Shown: positions 1 to 8,788 of the stretch, piece after piece
How positions within the stretch are numbered: the first letter of the stretch is position 1
How the letters are laid out: every line of letters begins with the position of its first letter
From: Duganella qianjiadongensis
Lineage (GTDB): Bacteria > Pseudomonadota > Gammaproteobacteria > Burkholderiales > Burkholderiaceae_D
Direction of reading: 5' to 3'
DNA length: 64,000 bases
Assembly: GCF_009857915.1 (NCBI RefSeq)
Contig: NZ_WWCM01000007.1
Location: 186,001-250,000, forward strand
Notes under the pieces: generated by a model
Told to the model about the DNA's origin: nothing
Databases searched by the model: none
Seen by the model: the letters and a program-made list of their open reading frames with translations, nothing else
Made by a program: the position numbers and the translations under genes

Positions 1-78
1 CTGGCCGGACCGGCAGGCCTACGCGCGCGCGACGCCATGTTGGCCGAGTTGCCAGCGTGGCTGGACGGATTGCAGTAA
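1..78 (+). CDS. C-terminal end of a truncated gene, function unknown
   Basis: An open frame enters from the left edge and ends at TAA 76-78. The 25 visible residues finish in an amphipathic stretch, LAELPAWLDGLQ. Codon use is GC-rich like the backbone. The family cannot be named from this fragment. The next gene is convergent, so this looks like the last gene of a plus-strand unit. Confidence 0.45.
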   Translation: MAGPAGLRARDAMLAELPAWLDGLQ

Positions 79-85
79 AGACCCG

Positions 86-108
86 CCCGGCGCCATGCTG
101 GCACCGGG
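86..108. terminator. Hairpin between convergent genes
   Basis: CCCGG-c-GCC pairs with GGC-a-CCGGG around a 5-nt loop, directly after the TAA of the truncated gene and before the stop of the convergent dioxygenase. No clear T-tract follows on either strand, so termination is a guess from position and stem. Confidence 0.3.
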
Positions 109-140
109 TTCCTGTAGCCCCCGCGCGGCAGGCAGTGTAA

Positions 141-938
141 TTAGCCGAAGCGGAAGCTGCTTACGGCCAGCGCGCCCATGAAGGCATCTTCGTGATAGGG
201 CACGCTGGCGCTATCGTTCTCTGCTGCGCCCACCACGACCATCAGCGGCAGCAGATGTTCCTCACGCGGGTGCGCCATGCGCGCAGCCGGCGCTTTTTCC
301 CATTCCAGCAGGGCGGCGGTGCGTTCGGCCGCAGGCAGGGCCATGGCGGCGCGCAGCCAGTCATCGAAAGCCCGCGCAGCGGCAGCACCCTGCGCGTTGA
401 AGGCGCGCAGATTGTGGAAGCTCAGGCCACTGCCGACGATCAGCACGCCCTGCTCGCGCAGCGGTGCCAGCAGGCGGCCTACCTGCACGTGCGCCAGCGG
501 ATCGAGATCATGGCGCAGCGAGAGCTGGACGATGGGCATGTCGGCATCGGGGTAGGCCGGATACAGGGCGCTGAACGTGCCATGGTCGAAGCCGCGCTGC
601 TCATCCAGTACGGCAGGGAAGCCGCCTGCATCGAGCAGTTGCTTGACCTGTGCCGCCAGTGCCGGATCGCCGGGCGCCGGATACTGGACTTCGTAGGTGT
701 GCGGCGGGAAGCCGCCGTAGTCGTAGATCATCGGTGGCCGCGCCGAGGACGACAGCATGAACTGGCGGCCCTCCCAGTGGGCGGTAATCACCAGCAGGGC
801 TTTAGGCCGGGCGGGCAGCTGGGCCGGCATGGCACGCAGCGAGGCGTCGAGCCTGGCGTACAGATGCCCGACCTGATCCATCATGAACGGCCAGGGGCCG
901 CCGCCGTGGGATAGGAAATAGGTAGGCATGGTAGACAT
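141..938 (-). CDS. DODA-type extradiol ring-cleavage dioxygenase
   Basis: A 265-residue LigB-superfamily protein of the 4,5-DOPA dioxygenase (YgiD) type. These are cytosolic non-haem metalloenzymes that open catechol rings. The metal and acid/base histidines are visible in order in LSHGGGP near the N-terminus, TAHWE, FDHGTF and SFHNLR. Length is normal for the family. The start at 938 is supported by an AGGAG about six bases upstream; an internal ATG three codons later is less well placed. It appears monocistronic, and its promoter shares the gap with the divergent riboswitch-btuB transcript. The physiological substrate cannot be told. Confidence 0.85.
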   Translation of the reverse strand: MSTMPTYFLSHGGGPWPFMMDQVGHLYARLDASLRAMPAQLPARPKALLVITAHWEGRQFMLSSSARPPMIYDYGGFPPHTYEVQYPAPGDPALAAQVKQLLDAGGFPAVLDEQRGFDHGTFSALYPAYPDADMPIVQLSLRHDLDPLAHVQVGRLLAPLREQGVLIVGSGLSFHNLRAFNAQGAAAARAFDDWLRAAMALPAAERTAALLEWEKAPAARMAHPREEHLLPLMVVVGAAENDSASVPYHEDAFMGALAVSSFRFG

Positions 939-1121
939 GGTCAGACTCCTTTTGAATGATGCCCATAACTATAGGGATGCCGGACCGTCTTATCAATCCA
1001 TGAAATATCGATGAATTCGATCTAAATAGTTAATCGGACGGATGGGCGGACGGGTGGGGACTAGCGGACTTCGGGCGCAGATGGCAAAACGGGCAATAGT
1101 CTGTCCGCCCGCGCAGACGCG

Positions 1122-1127
1122 TATAAT
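1122..1127 (+). promoter_or_regulatory. Probable -10 box of the btuB transcript
   Basis: A perfect TATAAT lies just before the cobalamin riboswitch, which places transcription start near 1133. No good -35 is seen at the usual distance. Confidence 0.45.
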
Positions 1128-1132
1128 GCGCG

Positions 1133-1312
1133 GGTTTGGTGCTTGTCGGCGTGTTCGCGCCGGCAGTTAAACGGGAAACACAGGGTCGTATGCGCTTGTC
1201 AGCGCTGCGGCTAAGGTGTGCTGCCCCCGCAACGGTAACGCATGGTGCGATTGGTACCCTGCCAGCCCGGATACCGGCCAGACAGGGGGAAGGTGCTGCT
1301 TCACCTTCCGTA
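1133..1312 (+). ncRNA. Cobalamin (B12) riboswitch
   Basis: The leader shows the conserved elements in order: GGGAAACACAGGG, the B12 box with core GCTGCCCCCGCAACGGTAA at about 1220-1238, and the 3' GCCAGCCCGGATACCGGCC. It is followed by an 8-bp perfect hairpin (GGAAGGTG / CACCTTCC, 1288-1309) ending about 30 nt before the btuB start, which probably serves as the expression platform. No T-tract follows the hairpin, so control of translation initiation is more likely than termination. It should shut off btuB and probably btuF when cobalamin is plentiful. Ends are approximate. Confidence 0.9.
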
Positions 1313-1340
1313 CACTTCCAGCTTGCGGGGACGCAGGCGG

Positions 1341-3332
1341 ATGTCCTTTTTGAGAATGAATGTCATGCCCGCTTTCCCTCCACGCCGGCTCGCCGCAGCC
1401 GTAGCCCTCTGCTTTACCTCCCTTACTCCGTTCGCTGCTCTCGCGCAGGAAGTCGCTGGCGCCCAGATGGCGCAGGTGCTGGCCCCTGTAGTGGTCACCG
1501 GTGCGCGTTTCGATGCTGATCCGGCGCTGGCGCCTATCGGTGCCATCGTGATCCATGCCGAAGATATCCAGCGTTCCGGAGTAAGTGATGTCAATGCGGC
1601 GATCCGCAAGATAGGCGGCGTGTATGGCCGCCAGAGCCTGGACGGCAGCCCCGATTTCAGCCTCGATCTGCGCGGCTTCGGCAGCAACAGCAGCCAGAAT
1701 ATGGTGATCGTGCTCGATGGCGTGCGTCTGTCGGAAAACGAACTGAGTAACGCTATCCTGTCCACCATTCCGATCGATAGCATCGAGCGCATCGAAATCA
1801 CCCGTGGCGGCGCCAGTGTGCTGTACGGCGACGGCGCGACCGGTGGCGTCATCAATATCATCACCCGCCGTCCGGTGAAATTCAGCCGCCGCGGTTCGAT
1901 GTTCGTGGAAGGCGGCCAGTTCGGCGCCGGTGAGCTGCGCCTGTCCGGTACCCATGCATGGGAAGGCTTTGCTGCCGATGCCACGCTCGATACCCAGCGT
2001 ACCGATAACTACCGCCATAACAACGAGTTCAAACAGACCCAGTTCGCCGGCGGCGCGCAGTGGTTTAGCGACGCGGGCCGTGTAGGGTTCCGCTACGAAG
2101 GTGCGCGTCAGGATATGGGCCTGCCCGGTTCGCTGACGGCAACGCAGTTTGCCCGCGATCCCCGTCAGACCCTGACGCCGGACGATGCAGCCAGCCTCGA
2201 TAGTGATCGCCTGACCGTGTTCGGCCAGCGCCACATCGGTGCCTATGACTTGGCGGCCGATCTGTCCTATCGTAAGAAGCACAGCAAGGCCAGCTACTTT
2301 GGCGACTATCCGTTTGCGATGGATTACGACAGCAAGCAGACCCAGTTCTCGCCGCGGGTGCGCCATCTGGGTGATGTGGCTGGACTGCTGAACGAGACGG
2401 TGGCCGGGGTCGATCTGATGTACTGGACCCGCGTCGCAACGAGCAGCTATGCGGCGGACGCCAATCAGCATTCCAAGGCGATCTATCTGCGTGACGAGCT
2501 GCGCTTCGATGCGACCCATCAGGGCCGTGTATCGGCTGGCGTGCGGCGCGAACTGTTCGACAAGAACTTCAATGACAAGTTTGGCGGTGGCAGCACGGCC
2601 TACAGCGCGGTACAGGCCGTGAATGCATGGGAACTGCAGGCGAGCTACATGCCGCTGGCGCATACCACGGTGTATGGCAAAGCGGGTCAGAGCTATCGTC
2701 TCGCCACGTCGGACGAAAATGCCTACACCCTGACCAGTAATCAGCCGCTGGCACCGCAGCAGTCGCACGATCTGGAATTGGGCGCCAGCTATGCCACCGC
2801 GCTGCAGAAGATCACGGCACGGATATTCCGCCACGAGCTGAGCAACGAGATTTTCTATAATCCCGTCGCCTTTGCTAACGTCAATCTGGCGCCGACCCGC
2901 CGCGAAGGCTTCGAGCTCGATGGCGAACAGCGCATCAATGCCGACTGGAGCCTGACTGGCCACTACCAGCACGTCGATGCCCGTTTCACCGAAGGCAGCA
3001 ACAACGGCAAGCAGATGGTACTGGTGCCGAAGAACACTCTGAGCGCCCGCGTCAGCTGGACTCCGGCCAGCGGCGCTACGGCCGATCTGGGGGCGCAGTG
3101 GGTTGATAGCCAGCGCTTCGGCAATGACTTCACCAACCAGTGCAGCGCGCGCATTCCGAGCTACACCACCGTCGATGCCCGCTATGCGCGTACTTACGGC
3201 CAGTGGGAAGTGGCGCTGCAGGGGCTGAACCTGACGGACAAGCACTATTACTCGCAGGCGTTTGGCTGTAATAGCGGCATCTATCCGGCCGATGGCCGCC
3301 AGTTCAAGCTGTCGGCACGCTACACTTTCTAA
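1341..3332 (+). CDS. btuB: TonB-dependent vitamin B12 receptor BtuB
   Basis: A 663-residue outer-membrane receptor that would import cobalamin using TonB-ExbBD energy. The N-terminus has a signal peptide ending near PFAALAQ. A TonB-box-like VVVTGAR follows, then the plug with LRGFG and VVLDGVRL-type motifs and IERIEITRGGASVLYG, then a long beta-barrel ending in the aromatic YTF expected of outer-membrane barrels. The specificity comes from context: a B12 riboswitch upstream and btuF 8 bp downstream. The frame extends upstream to 1242 inside the riboswitch; 1341 is preferred because it gives a normal signal peptide and has a GGGG element ten bases upstream. Confidence 0.88.
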   Translation: MSFLRMNVMPAFPPRRLAAAVALCFTSLTPFAALAQEVAGAQMAQVLAPVVVTGARFDADPALAPIGAIVIHAEDIQRSGVSDVNAAIRKIGGVYGRQSLDGSPDFSLDLRGFGSNSSQNMVIVLDGVRLSENELSNAILSTIPIDSIERIEITRGGASVLYGDGATGGVINIITRRPVKFSRRGSMFVEGGQFGAGELRLSGTHAWEGFAADATLDTQRTDNYRHNNEFKQTQFAGGAQWFSDAGRVGFRYEGARQDMGLPGSLTATQFARDPRQTLTPDDAASLDSDRLTVFGQRHIGAYDLAADLSYRKKHSKASYFGDYPFAMDYDSKQTQFSPRVRHLGDVAGLLNETVAGVDLMYWTRVATSSYAADANQHSKAIYLRDELRFDATHQGRVSAGVRRELFDKNFNDKFGGGSTAYSAVQAVNAWELQASYMPLAHTTVYGKAGQSYRLATSDENAYTLTSNQPLAPQQSHDLELGASYATALQKITARIFRHELSNEIFYNPVAFANVNLAPTRREGFELDGEQRINADWSLTGHYQHVDARFTEGSNNGKQMVLVPKNTLSARVSWTPASGATADLGAQWVDSQRFGNDFTNQCSARIPSYTTVDARYARTYGQWEVALQGLNLTDKHYYSQAFGCNSGIYPADGRQFKLSARYTF

Positions 3333-3340
3333 ACTAGCTG

Positions 3341-4252
3341 ATGAAAACACCCGCATACTCCTGCCAGCTGGCGCTGCTGGGCGCCAGTCTCTGTTTCCTC
3401 ACCGCTGGTGCCGCGCAGGCGGCCATCAGCGTGCGTGATGATGCCGGCAATACGGTGACGCTGGCCAAACCGGCCCAGCGCGTGATCGCCATGGCGCCCC
3501 ACATCACGGAGCTGCTGTTCGCCGCAGGCGGGGGCGAGCGGGTGGTGGGCGCCATGAACTTTAGCGATTATCCGGAAGCGGCCAAGCGCCTGCCCCTGAT
3601 CGGTAGCGATGCGCAGATCGATCTGGAGCGGGTGCTGGCGCTGCGGCCGGATTTGCTGGTGGTGTGGCAGAGCGGGAATACGGCACGCCAGATCGAACAG
3701 CTGAAAAGTCTCGGTGTGCCGGTGTTCTACAGCGAGCCGAAAAAGCTGGATCAGGTGGCCACCAGTCTGACCCGGCTGGGCCAGCTGATGGGCACCGAAG
3801 CGGCAGCGCAGGCAGCCGCCCAGGACTACCGGCAGAAAATCGCGGCACTGAGCGCCCGTTACGCGGGCAGGCCGGTGGTGCGGGTGTTCTACCAGATCTG
3901 GGAGAAGCCCATCTATACGCTCAATGGCGAGCATATCGCCAGCGATGCCATACGGGTGTGCGGCGGCCAGAACGTGTTTGCCGACGAGCGGGTACCAGCA
4001 CCGAATGTGAGCAGCGAAGCCGTGCTGAAAGCTAATCCGGAAGCGATTATCGGCGGCCAGCGCCATGATGCCGAATCCGGCATCCAGATCTGGCGCAATG
4101 TCACCGCTATGGAGGCAGTCAGGCGGGGCAATCTGTTCATGCTCGATAGCGAACTGCTGGTGCGCGCCACGCCGCGCATAGCCGATGGCATGGCCGTGCT
4201 GTGCGAAAAGCTGGAAACGGCGCGTCAGCACCGTCCCGTCGGCAAGCCTTAA
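3341..4252 (+). CDS. btuF: Periplasmic cobalamin-binding protein BtuF
   Basis: A 303-residue class III substrate-binding protein. A signal peptide (cleavage near AAQA) precedes two Rossmann-like lobes joined by a long helix. Visible family signatures are RVIAMAPHITELLFAAGGG and LRPDLLVVW in the N-lobe and the IYTLNGEHIASDAI region in the C-lobe. It would deliver B12 to a BtuCD ABC transporter, whose genes are not in this window. It starts 8 bp after btuB, so it is very probably cotranscribed and under the same riboswitch. A generic iron-siderophore binding protein is the alternative, but the context argues for cobalamin. Confidence 0.82.
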   Translation: MKTPAYSCQLALLGASLCFLTAGAAQAAISVRDDAGNTVTLAKPAQRVIAMAPHITELLFAAGGGERVVGAMNFSDYPEAAKRLPLIGSDAQIDLERVLALRPDLLVVWQSGNTARQIEQLKSLGVPVFYSEPKKLDQVATSLTRLGQLMGTEAAAQAAAQDYRQKIAALSARYAGRPVVRVFYQIWEKPIYTLNGEHIASDAIRVCGGQNVFADERVPAPNVSSEAVLKANPEAIIGGQRHDAESGIQIWRNVTAMEAVRRGNLFMLDSELLVRATPRIADGMAVLCEKLETARQHRPVGKP

Positions 4253-4328
4253 TCTCCGGTTAATTTGCGCGCGGTGAAAAAGGTGGTAATCTGCCCGCGT
4301 TTGCCACCTATCTTGAACAAGGACTACT

Positions 4329-4994
4329 ATGCGTTTCCTGAGTTTTCTGCGCCCCCTGTTAGCCACTGCCGCCTTTATGGCCGCTGCCAGCGGCGCTTAC
4401 GCCGCCGATTTCAAAGACGGTCTGGATTTTAATACCGTGAACGCGCCTAGCCGCCCGGATACGGGCAAGAAGGTGGAAGTGCTGGAAGTGTTCATGTACC
4501 ACTGCCCGCACTGCAACGCACTGGACGTGCCGCTGGCCGACTGGGTAAAAAAGCAGGGCGACAAGATCGTGTTCCGCCGTATGCACCTCGGTGAAGATGC
4601 GCAGGCCAAGGCGTTCTACACGCTGGAAGCGATGAATGCACTGGGCAACGGCATGCACGAAAAGCTGTTCCGTGCCATCCACGTCGAGCATAACCGCCTC
4701 AATACCGATCAGCTGGTGCTGGATTTCGTGGTGAAAAACGGCATCGACAAAGCCAAATATCTGGAAACTTTCAACTCGTTTGGCGTTCAAACCCGCATGA
4801 AGCGCGGTGTGCAGCTGGCTAATATGTACAAGCTCGATAGCGTGCCGGCGCTGGTGATCGACGGTCATTACACCACCTCGCCGGCCGTGGCGGGCCATGG
4901 TCTGACCTCGGTGCCGGCTGCTCACGCCGCCATGTTTGCCGTGGCCGACAGCCTGATCGCCAAATCGCTGCAAGAGCGCGCAGGCAAGAAGTAA
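4329..4994 (+). CDS. dsbA: Thiol:disulfide interchange protein DsbA
   Basis: A 221-residue periplasmic oxidoreductase that introduces disulfides into exported proteins. The signal peptide ends at AYA-AD. The thioredoxin fold contains the redox motif CPHC in FMYHCPHCNAL, and the cis-proline loop appears as VPALVI. The helical insert lies between them. An AAGGA precedes the start by about seven bases. It lies about 75 bp after btuF with its own apparent leader, and a small membrane protein follows 46 bp downstream. Length and motifs are typical of betaproteobacterial DsbA. Confidence 0.92.
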   Translation: MRFLSFLRPLLATAAFMAAASGAYAADFKDGLDFNTVNAPSRPDTGKKVEVLEVFMYHCPHCNALDVPLADWVKKQGDKIVFRRMHLGEDAQAKAFYTLEAMNALGNGMHEKLFRAIHVEHNRLNTDQLVLDFVVKNGIDKAKYLETFNSFGVQTRMKRGVQLANMYKLDSVPALVIDGHYTTSPAVAGHGLTSVPAAHAAMFAVADSLIAKSLQERAGKK

Positions 4995-5040
4995 GCTGGC
5001 TACTCGGACCCATTAACAGGCTTTACCAGACGGGGGCAGT

Positions 5041-5373
5041 ATGAAAGAAATCAGCGACGAACAGAAAGCTGTCGAAGGACAGGTGATGAAGATCTACAAG
5101 GAATCTTCACCCATCATCGAAAACCTGTTCGAGTGGGCTTACATCAACCATCTGGCGTGGAGTCTGGCCGCGCTGGCGCTGGCGCTGGTGGTGTGGCTGA
5201 CTATCGCGCTGAGTAACGCGGAAAACCAGCGTAACGCGCTGGCCACCAAGCAGTGCGCCGACCCTATCTTCAAAGGCGAAATCGACAAGAAGTGCCTGCG
5301 CAGCGTGCAGTCGCGCGAGCACTGGTGGCAGCACGTCAGCTACGCGCTGACGCACCTCAGTCCGGAAAAATAA
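5041..5373 (+). CDS. Small single-pass membrane protein of unknown function
   Basis: A 110-residue protein not recognised as a named family. About 45 charged N-terminal residues are followed by one strong membrane segment (LAWSLAALALALVVWLTIAL, about residues 39-58). A soluble C-terminal part holds two cysteines (KQCADP and KKCLRS) that could form a disulfide if this end is periplasmic. A GGGG element just upstream supports the start. It sits 46 bp behind dsbA, so cotranscription and a link to thiol chemistry are possible but unproven. Confidence 0.7.
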   Translation: MKEISDEQKAVEGQVMKIYKESSPIIENLFEWAYINHLAWSLAALALALVVWLTIALSNAENQRNALATKQCADPIFKGEIDKKCLRSVQSREHWWQHVSYALTHLSPEK

Positions 5374-5415
5374 GCCAGTAGCAAGGCTGGCTAGCTAGTT
5401 TGCAGTAGCCGATAG

Positions 5416-5476
5416 CAGGGGCAGTTCAGGCAGGACGGGAGTGCAAGACTTTCCCGCCATGCCGGAGCTGCCCCTG
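5416..5476. terminator. Long imperfect stem between convergent operons
   Basis: CAGGGGCAG (5416-5424) is exactly complementary to CTGCCCCTG (5468-5476), with an inner CGGGA/TCCCG stem. The structure fills the gap between the dsbA-side transcript and the convergent efflux operon. There is no T-tract, so it may be a bidirectional terminator or a dispersed palindromic element. Confidence 0.4.
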
Positions 5477-5494
5477 TGGCGTTAACCGCGCCGC

Positions 5495-6385
5495 TCAGGA
5501 ACTGGTCCGTTTAGCGGGAGCAGGGGCGGAACGGATGATGACGGTGCAGGTTGTGCCGGCCACCAGCGCCAGCCCTGCCGGCAGCGGGTCGAGCGCAATG
5601 CGTACCGGCACGCGCTGGGCCAGCCGGACCCAGTTGAAGGTGGGGTTGACGTCGGCCAGCAGTTCGCGCCCCGTGCTGGCATCGCGGTCGGTAATGCCAT
5701 GGGCGATGCTGGCGATGTGGCCGTGCAGCGCGCTGGCGCCGCTCATCAGCTGGATCTCCACTGCATCGCCAGCTTTGAGCAGCGGCAGCTTGGTTTCTTC
5801 GAAATAGCCCACCACGTAGAACGAGGCAGCGTCGATCAGCGCCAGCTTGGCGGCGCCCACGGCGGCGAAGTCGCCTGCATGCACATTCAGATTGGTCACG
5901 TAGCCGGTAACGGGAGCGCGCACCACGGTGCGTTCCAGATTCAGCTCGGCCAGTGCGCGCGCGGCCAGCGCGGCCTGATACTGGGCGCCGGCCGTGTCGG
6001 CAGCAAAGGCGGCCGTTTCACGGCTTTCGGCCGAGATGATGGCGCTATCGAGCGCGGCGCGGCGGCTGGCTTCCTTGCTGCGCCGGCCACGCTCCACCTG
6101 CTGCGCAGCCAGCACGGCCTGTGCCTGTGTGATGGCGTTGCGGTAGCGCGCCTGATCGACGGTGAACAGAATGTCGCCTTTCTGGACCAACTGGTTGTCA
6201 TGCACCAGCACTTCGGTCACTGTGCCGGCAACGTCGGCGCTGATGGTGACCACGTCGGCCTTGATGCGGCCATCGCGTGTCCACGCCGAGGCCATGTAGT
6301 GGTTCCAGGCGGCGCGGCCCATCCACAGGGCAGCGCCCACCAGCAGCAGGGTTAGAAAATAGCGGAAGATTTTTGATGCGTTCAC
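5495..6385 (-). CDS. HlyD/EmrA-type periplasmic adaptor (AaeA-like)
   Basis: A 296-residue membrane-fusion protein. One N-terminal membrane anchor (YFLTLLLVGAALWMG) is followed by a split biotinyl-lipoyl domain (ISADVAGTVTEVLVHDNQLVQKGD and later VRAPVTGYVTNLNVHAGD), with an alpha-helical hairpin between the halves, then a beta-barrel region. This order is typical of the AaeA/EmrA group. It is the last gene of a minus-strand operon and would link the FUSC pump to the outer-membrane factor encoded upstream. The likely cargo is aromatic carboxylic acids or similar compounds, by analogy only. Confidence 0.82.
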   Translation of the reverse strand: MNASKIFRYFLTLLLVGAALWMGRAAWNHYMASAWTRDGRIKADVVTISADVAGTVTEVLVHDNQLVQKGDILFTVDQARYRNAITQAQAVLAAQQVERGRRSKEASRRAALDSAIISAESRETAAFAADTAGAQYQAALAARALAELNLERTVVRAPVTGYVTNLNVHAGDFAAVGAAKLALIDAASFYVVGYFEETKLPLLKAGDAVEIQLMSGASALHGHIASIAHGITDRDASTGRELLADVNPTFNWVRLAQRVPVRIALDPLPAGLALVAGTTCTVIIRSAPAPAKRTSS

Positions 6386-6415
6386 AGGGTTCTCTCGGGG
6401 GCAGGGAGGGGTGGT

Positions 6416-6616
6416 TTACTGGTACAGCGTAATCAGCAAGGCACTGAAGATACAGACGAACAGGCATAGTCGCGCCAGTGCCGGATGCCAGCTATGGCGG
6501 TAGGCGCCCAGATGGCTGAGGGCGTGATCGAGCACGCCCTGCAGCAGCATGCTGAGCAGGAATACCGGCAGCACGCCCGGTATCAGTACGCCGAATAGGT
6601 CGATTTCACGCGGCAT
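6416..6616 (-). CDS. DUF1656 small membrane protein (AaeX-like)
   Basis: A 66-residue protein with two hydrophobic segments (LFGVLIPGVLPVFLLSMLLQ and ALARLCLFVCIFSALLITLY). The opening PREIDLFGVLIP is typical of DUF1656, which regularly sits between FUSC pump and adaptor genes. Its start overlaps the end of the FUSC gene by 11 bp, so translation is coupled. Its role is unknown; it is presumed to be an accessory subunit of the pump. Confidence 0.8.
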   Translation of the reverse strand: MPREIDLFGVLIPGVLPVFLLSMLLQGVLDHALSHLGAYRHSWHPALARLCLFVCIFSALLITLYQ

Positions 6617-8774
6617 GGGGGGCTTCTCCTGTACTCAGTTGGTCTTGTAGCGAAGTGTAGATGGCGTGCAGATCGGGCAGGGTAGCTTGCAGCGCCAGCT
6701 GCTGTTCGGCCGGCGCATGGGCCAGCTCGGTGCGCACGGCAGTGCCGGTTGCCAGCGTGGTTTGCAGTGTGGCCGTGGCTGCGGCGTGACCGGGCGCCTG
6801 CAGATAGCGGCCCAGTTGCACAACCAAGGCCTGCAGCGCCGTGCGCGCGGCACCTTGCGGTGCGTGCGCAATATAGTGGCGCAGTTCGATGATGGCGTGG
6901 CCCAGTTCCAGCAGCGTCAGGCCCTGGCTGACGATGGCCCGTACTTCCGCACCGGGCGCCGGGCCGGCAGCGGCATTGAGCTGGCTGAGCAGGTCGCGGA
7001 TGCGGTTGTCATAGCGGCGCTTGAGGCGGAACATGGGCGCTTTGCAGGCACGCGCTGCTTCACGCCAGAGGGCGGCCGCAACATGGTCGCGCTGGCCCAT
7101 GGTGTGCTCAGGCAGCACGATGCTGAACATCAGGTAGGCCACCACCACACCCAGCAGCAGGGCCAGTTCGCTGTTGATGAAGTTCTCCATGTCGTAGTGC
7201 ATCTGGTTGGCCGGCACCAGCAGGGTGGCGCAGAACATGCAGATGCCGATACCGGCGCCGGTCCAGCGCGCGCCGCTCAGCAGATAGGCGCCCAGCGCCA
7301 GTACCGGCGTGGAGGCCAGCACCAGCGTGGCGAAATCGTCGGCGCGCGCCAGCAGGAAAAACTCTGTAATGAAGGCCAGCGGGGCAGCGATGGCGAAACC
7401 GATCAGCACCTGCCTGATCATGGCCGTGGGACGGGGCGACGAGGAGGCCAGCGCGCAGAAGATGGTGGCAATGACGATGGCGTTGCCCAGCTGCGGCCAG
7501 GCCAGCCAGTACCATGCCGCCACCGTCACCAGCAGGGTGCTGGCGGCGCGCACGCCGCTGGCCAGTACGATGGCAGGCGGAGTCTTGGGCGTATAGGCGC
7601 CGGGATCGCTGACCTGCTGGCGCTTTTCCTGCGTCAGGCCGTGGTAGATGCCGGTGAATGCGCCGAGGTCGCGCACATAGCGCTCCAGCAGCTCGACGGT
7701 GGTATCGAAATCGATCTGCTGGGCGCGGGCGATAGGCCGCTGTGACGATAGCTGGGCCAGCTGATAGCGGGCCGTAGCGATATCGCCGGCCAGCTGGGCG
7801 CGCATGGCGTCCATGTGCGCCGGAGTCAGGTCATGCGACATGGCTTGCGCCAGATGGCCGTGGATGGGCTGAACCAGCGCCAGTATGCTCTGCGCGTGTT
7901 CCGGCGCGGCGCCGTGCAGGCGGTGGATCAGCCGGTGCAGCGTATAGAAAGTGGTCAGCACCGTCATGTAGGCGGCATTGAAAGCGTGCAGCTGGCGCGT
8001 GCGTGCGCGGCCGTCGCCCGCTTCGAAGAAGGCCGCAGCGCGGCCCGATTCCAGCGCGGCGATATCGGCGGCGAATTTCAGATGGGCGAGTTCGGTCTCG
8101 GCTGGTGTCAAACGCTGTTCCAGTACCCGGGTGCAGAAGGTGATGAAGCTGGTGTAGCGGTTCTGCACGGTACGCATGACGTTGCGCGCATGGCGGCGCG
8201 GGAACACCACGTCGTGGATCACGGCGGCGCAGAGAATGCCCAGGCCTACTTCGGTCACCCGCGTCACGGCCAGATTGAACACATGTTCGGGCGCGTCGAT
8301 GGCGGGCACCACGATCATGCAGGCAGTGTAGCCCGCCAGTACGAAGCTGTAGGACTGCTGGTTGCGGTGCATGGCCGCGCCGCTGGTGCATAGCGCGATC
8401 CAGAGGGCCACGCCGAGATAGAGAAGTATTGGCGATTGCGGCAGCAGCGCCACCAGCAGCAGGGCCGCCGTGCAGCCCACCAGTGTGCCGAGAAAACGGT
8501 AGAACGCTTTTTCCAGCACCATGCCGCTATTCGGCAGTGCCAGAATGACCGTGGTGGCCAGCGCCGAATAGGGCGCATCGAGACCGAGCCGGAATGCCAG
8601 CCACAGCGCGCAATAGGATGCCAGCAGAGTGCGGGCGACGAAGATCCAGCGTTCGCTTTCGGCCTGAAACCAGCTGCGGCTTTCTGTCGCGAGCCAGCCT
8701 GCCAGCCGTGCCACAGCTCCGCGCCGGTCTGCTGAACTATCGGGGGTGGGGGCAGAGGCGGGGGCTGGGTTCAT
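6606..8774 (-). CDS. FUSC-family inner-membrane efflux pump (AaeB-like)
   Basis: A 722-residue protein of the fusaric-acid-resistance/AaeB type. Two membrane blocks, each with about five or six segments (roughly residues 45-190 and 400-550), are each followed by a large soluble alpha-helical region. That repeated layout defines the family. With the DUF1656 protein, the HlyD adaptor and the NodT outer-membrane factor of the same operon it forms a full tripartite exporter. A MarR regulator gene lies 14 bp upstream within the operon, which suggests induction by an aromatic ligand. Confidence 0.85.
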   Translation of the reverse strand: MNPAPASAPTPDSSADRRGAVARLAGWLATESRSWFQAESERWIFVARTLLASYCALWLAFRLGLDAPYSALATTVILALPNSGMVLEKAFYRFLGTLVGCTAALLLVALLPQSPILLYLGVALWIALCTSGAAMHRNQQSYSFVLAGYTACMIVVPAIDAPEHVFNLAVTRVTEVGLGILCAAVIHDVVFPRRHARNVMRTVQNRYTSFITFCTRVLEQRLTPAETELAHLKFAADIAALESGRAAAFFEAGDGRARTRQLHAFNAAYMTVLTTFYTLHRLIHRLHGAAPEHAQSILALVQPIHGHLAQAMSHDLTPAHMDAMRAQLAGDIATARYQLAQLSSQRPIARAQQIDFDTTVELLERYVRDLGAFTGIYHGLTQEKRQQVSDPGAYTPKTPPAIVLASGVRAASTLLVTVAAWYWLAWPQLGNAIVIATIFCALASSSPRPTAMIRQVLIGFAIAAPLAFITEFFLLARADDFATLVLASTPVLALGAYLLSGARWTGAGIGICMFCATLLVPANQMHYDMENFINSELALLLGVVVAYLMFSIVLPEHTMGQRDHVAAALWREAARACKAPMFRLKRRYDNRIRDLLSQLNAAAGPAPGAEVRAIVSQGLTLLELGHAIIELRHYIAHAPQGAARTALQALVVQLGRYLQAPGHAAATATLQTTLATGTAVRTELAHAPAEQQLALQATLPDLHAIYTSLQDQLSTGEAPHAA

Positions 8775-8788
8775 GGTGCGTGTCTGCG

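Noticed and set aside
1167..3356. Long open frame antisense to btuB
   Set aside because: It is a GC-rich shadow frame: low-complexity translation, no family features, and btuB has clear domains on the other strand. The same applies to the long frames opposite hppA, xseA, ggt and the sensor kinase.
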